From the NCBI GenBank assembly GCA_017305555.1, contig JAFKKM010000059.1, forward strand, positions 1-33,182: a DNA stretch of 33,182 nucleotides, written 5' to 3'. Shown here one piece after another: positions 32,098 through 33,182 of this stretch. The notes beneath the pieces are model-generated. The model searched no databases. It worked only from the letters and a program-made list of their open reading frames with translations, and was not told the origin of the DNA. The stretch's first letter is position 1, and each line of letters begins with the position of its first letter. The position numbers and the translations under genes are program-made. The DNA comes from Hyphomicrobiales bacterium (lineage in GTDB: Bacteria > Pseudomonadota > Alphaproteobacteria > Rhizobiales > Xanthobacteraceae).

Positions 32098-33182
32098 ATG
32101 GTAGCTTCTCGACCGTCATTCGACCTGGCCGTGCAATCGTTGCTCGATGCAGCGATCGACCCGACGCGCTGGAGACGATCGCGCAATATACTGAGTCGAC
32201 TGGCGTGGTGCTGCTTCAGATCAAGGGGCGAGGACCGGGGACTCCTCACAGCCGAGCACTTGACGAAGGCCTTGATGCTTATTTTCGAGAGGGATGGTAT
32301 CTCCGCGATGAGCGTATGCGCGGCCTGCCCGCCATGCATCGCAAGGGGATCTTCGTCGATCAGGACTTCGCCAGTTCGGACGAGCTTGCAAGGTCCGACT
32401 ATTACAGTTTCCTTCGGAAATACGGTTTCAACTGGTCGGCGGGTATTGGCTTTTCCAATGGCGATGACGAATGGTGCATGGTCGTTGAGCGGGGTGATAA
32501 GCAGGGTTTGGTCACACCGGAAGAGCAAGCGGATTGGGTTCGTTTCGCCCCTCATCTCAGCCGAACCGCGTTGCTCTCGCGGAATCTTTCGTTCGCGAAT
32601 GCCACCGGAATGGTGGACGCTTATCAGTCACTGGGCTGCCCGAGCTTTCTGCTTGATCGCGACGGGCGTGTGATCCGCGTCAATGCTGTCGCCGAAAAGC
32701 TGATCGGCGATGGGCTCAGTCTCGCGCAAGGCGTGCTCGGATGCAGCCTGGCCGACGATAATCGGGAGCTTGCCGGATTGGTGGCACGGCTCTGCCGCTC
32801 GCCGGGGATCGCTGATACCGATGCCCTGCCGCCCGTTGTCGTTCGCCGCCCGACCAAGCGCCCGCTGATCGTCGAGGGCATTCGCATCACGGGGATGGCG
32901 AGTGCCGTATTCTCGTCGGCAAAGGCGATCTTGCTGGTTTCGGACACCGAACGTCCGTCAGCCAGCCCGTCGATGGATTTGCTGCGCGAGACGTTCAGTC
33001 TCACACGGGCGGAAGGGGCGCTGGTTTCTCATCTCGTGCGTGAAGTGCCGTTGCCGCTGGCTGCCGAGCTATTGGGTATTTCGTTTGAAACCGCACGCTC
33101 GCATTTGAAGCGTATCTTCGCGAAGACCGGCACCAATCGGCAATCCGATCTTTTGAGGTTGATCGGACGATTTCATCCCTTG
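32098..33182 (+). pseudogene. LuxR-type transcription regulator, frameshifted; 3' end outside window
   Basis: Frame 1 from the ATG at 32098 reads MVASRPSFDLAVQSLLDAAI, then DPTRW, the normal N-terminus of this regulator type. After codon 25 (32170-32172) it continues as nonsense. The sense sequence resumes one frame back, overlapping at 32169, as LETIAQYTESTGVVLLQIKG. It then stays open without a stop through to the window end. This second frame contains DAYFREGWYLRDERMRGLPA and a C-terminal helix-turn-helix: FSLTRAEGALVSHLVREVPL and AELLGISFETARSHLKRIFA, then KTGTNRQSDLL. The likely cause is a small deletion at 32170. The alternative is a sequencing error. The frame-2 open stretch alone, from about 32052, has no conventional start. 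Confidence 0.75.

Noticed and set aside
32052-32168. Alternative N-terminus of the LuxR-type regulator in the second frame
   Set aside because: It has no ATG, and its Arg/Cys-rich sequence does not resemble these regulators, while the other frame does.

Overview
The window looks like a chromosomal segment from an alphaproteobacterium of the order Hyphomicrobiales, most likely the Bradyrhizobium / Rhodopseudomonas / Afipia / Nitrobacter group. The evidence is a two-piece (circularly permuted) tmRNA gene with the tag ANDNFAPVAQAA, an alphaproteobacterial LexA box (GTTC-N7-GTTC), the gene order thyA-folA-hflK-hflC-DUF2065-degP, and small palindromic intergenic repeats that I associate with this family. 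I recognised no phage, integrase, transposase, CRISPR array or tRNA gene. The content is mostly housekeeping with a few accessory genes.

Left part (1-3342). On the minus strand: the 5' end of an unidentified gene, a cupin protein, the ClpXP adaptor SspB and, just upstream of sspB, the permuted ssrA (tmRNA) gene. The RNA that adds the degradation tag therefore sits next to the adaptor that delivers tagged proteins to ClpXP. On the plus strand follow two overlapping half-size chromate transporter genes.

Central housekeeping block (3454-17483). thyA-folA (thymidylate and folate cycle) and hflK-hflC-DUF2065-degP (membrane and periplasmic protein quality control) lie on the plus strand. serB-arsC is on the minus strand, divergent from miaA. 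The branched-chain amino acid block follows. ilvB has a complete attenuator: a promoter, a 21-residue leader peptide with the run LLIIVV, and an intrinsic terminator. Then come ilvN, an EamA exporter, a LysE exporter and ilvC with a strong terminator, and a small secreted LprI-type protein.

Transport and repair block (17605-27160). A two-gene osmoprotectant-type ABC system has its permease fused to its binding protein. An orphan NitT/TauT-type ATPase is divergent from it. Next come a degenerate GT2-like protein, a radical SAM (PA0069/SplB-like) gene plus VOC gene behind a perfect SOS box, an SMR efflux gene, rnhB, a GT39-like membrane protein and a family-4-like uracil-DNA glycosylase.

Right part (27286-33182). 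ETF-ubiquinone oxidoreductase, a secreted TPR protein and ispE are followed by a LuxR-type regulator. The regulator's reading frame is broken near 32170, and its second frame runs off the window end.

The most notable signals are the SOS-controlled, probably leaderless radical SAM operon, the ilv attenuator, the ssrA/sspB neighbourhood and the frameshifted regulator.
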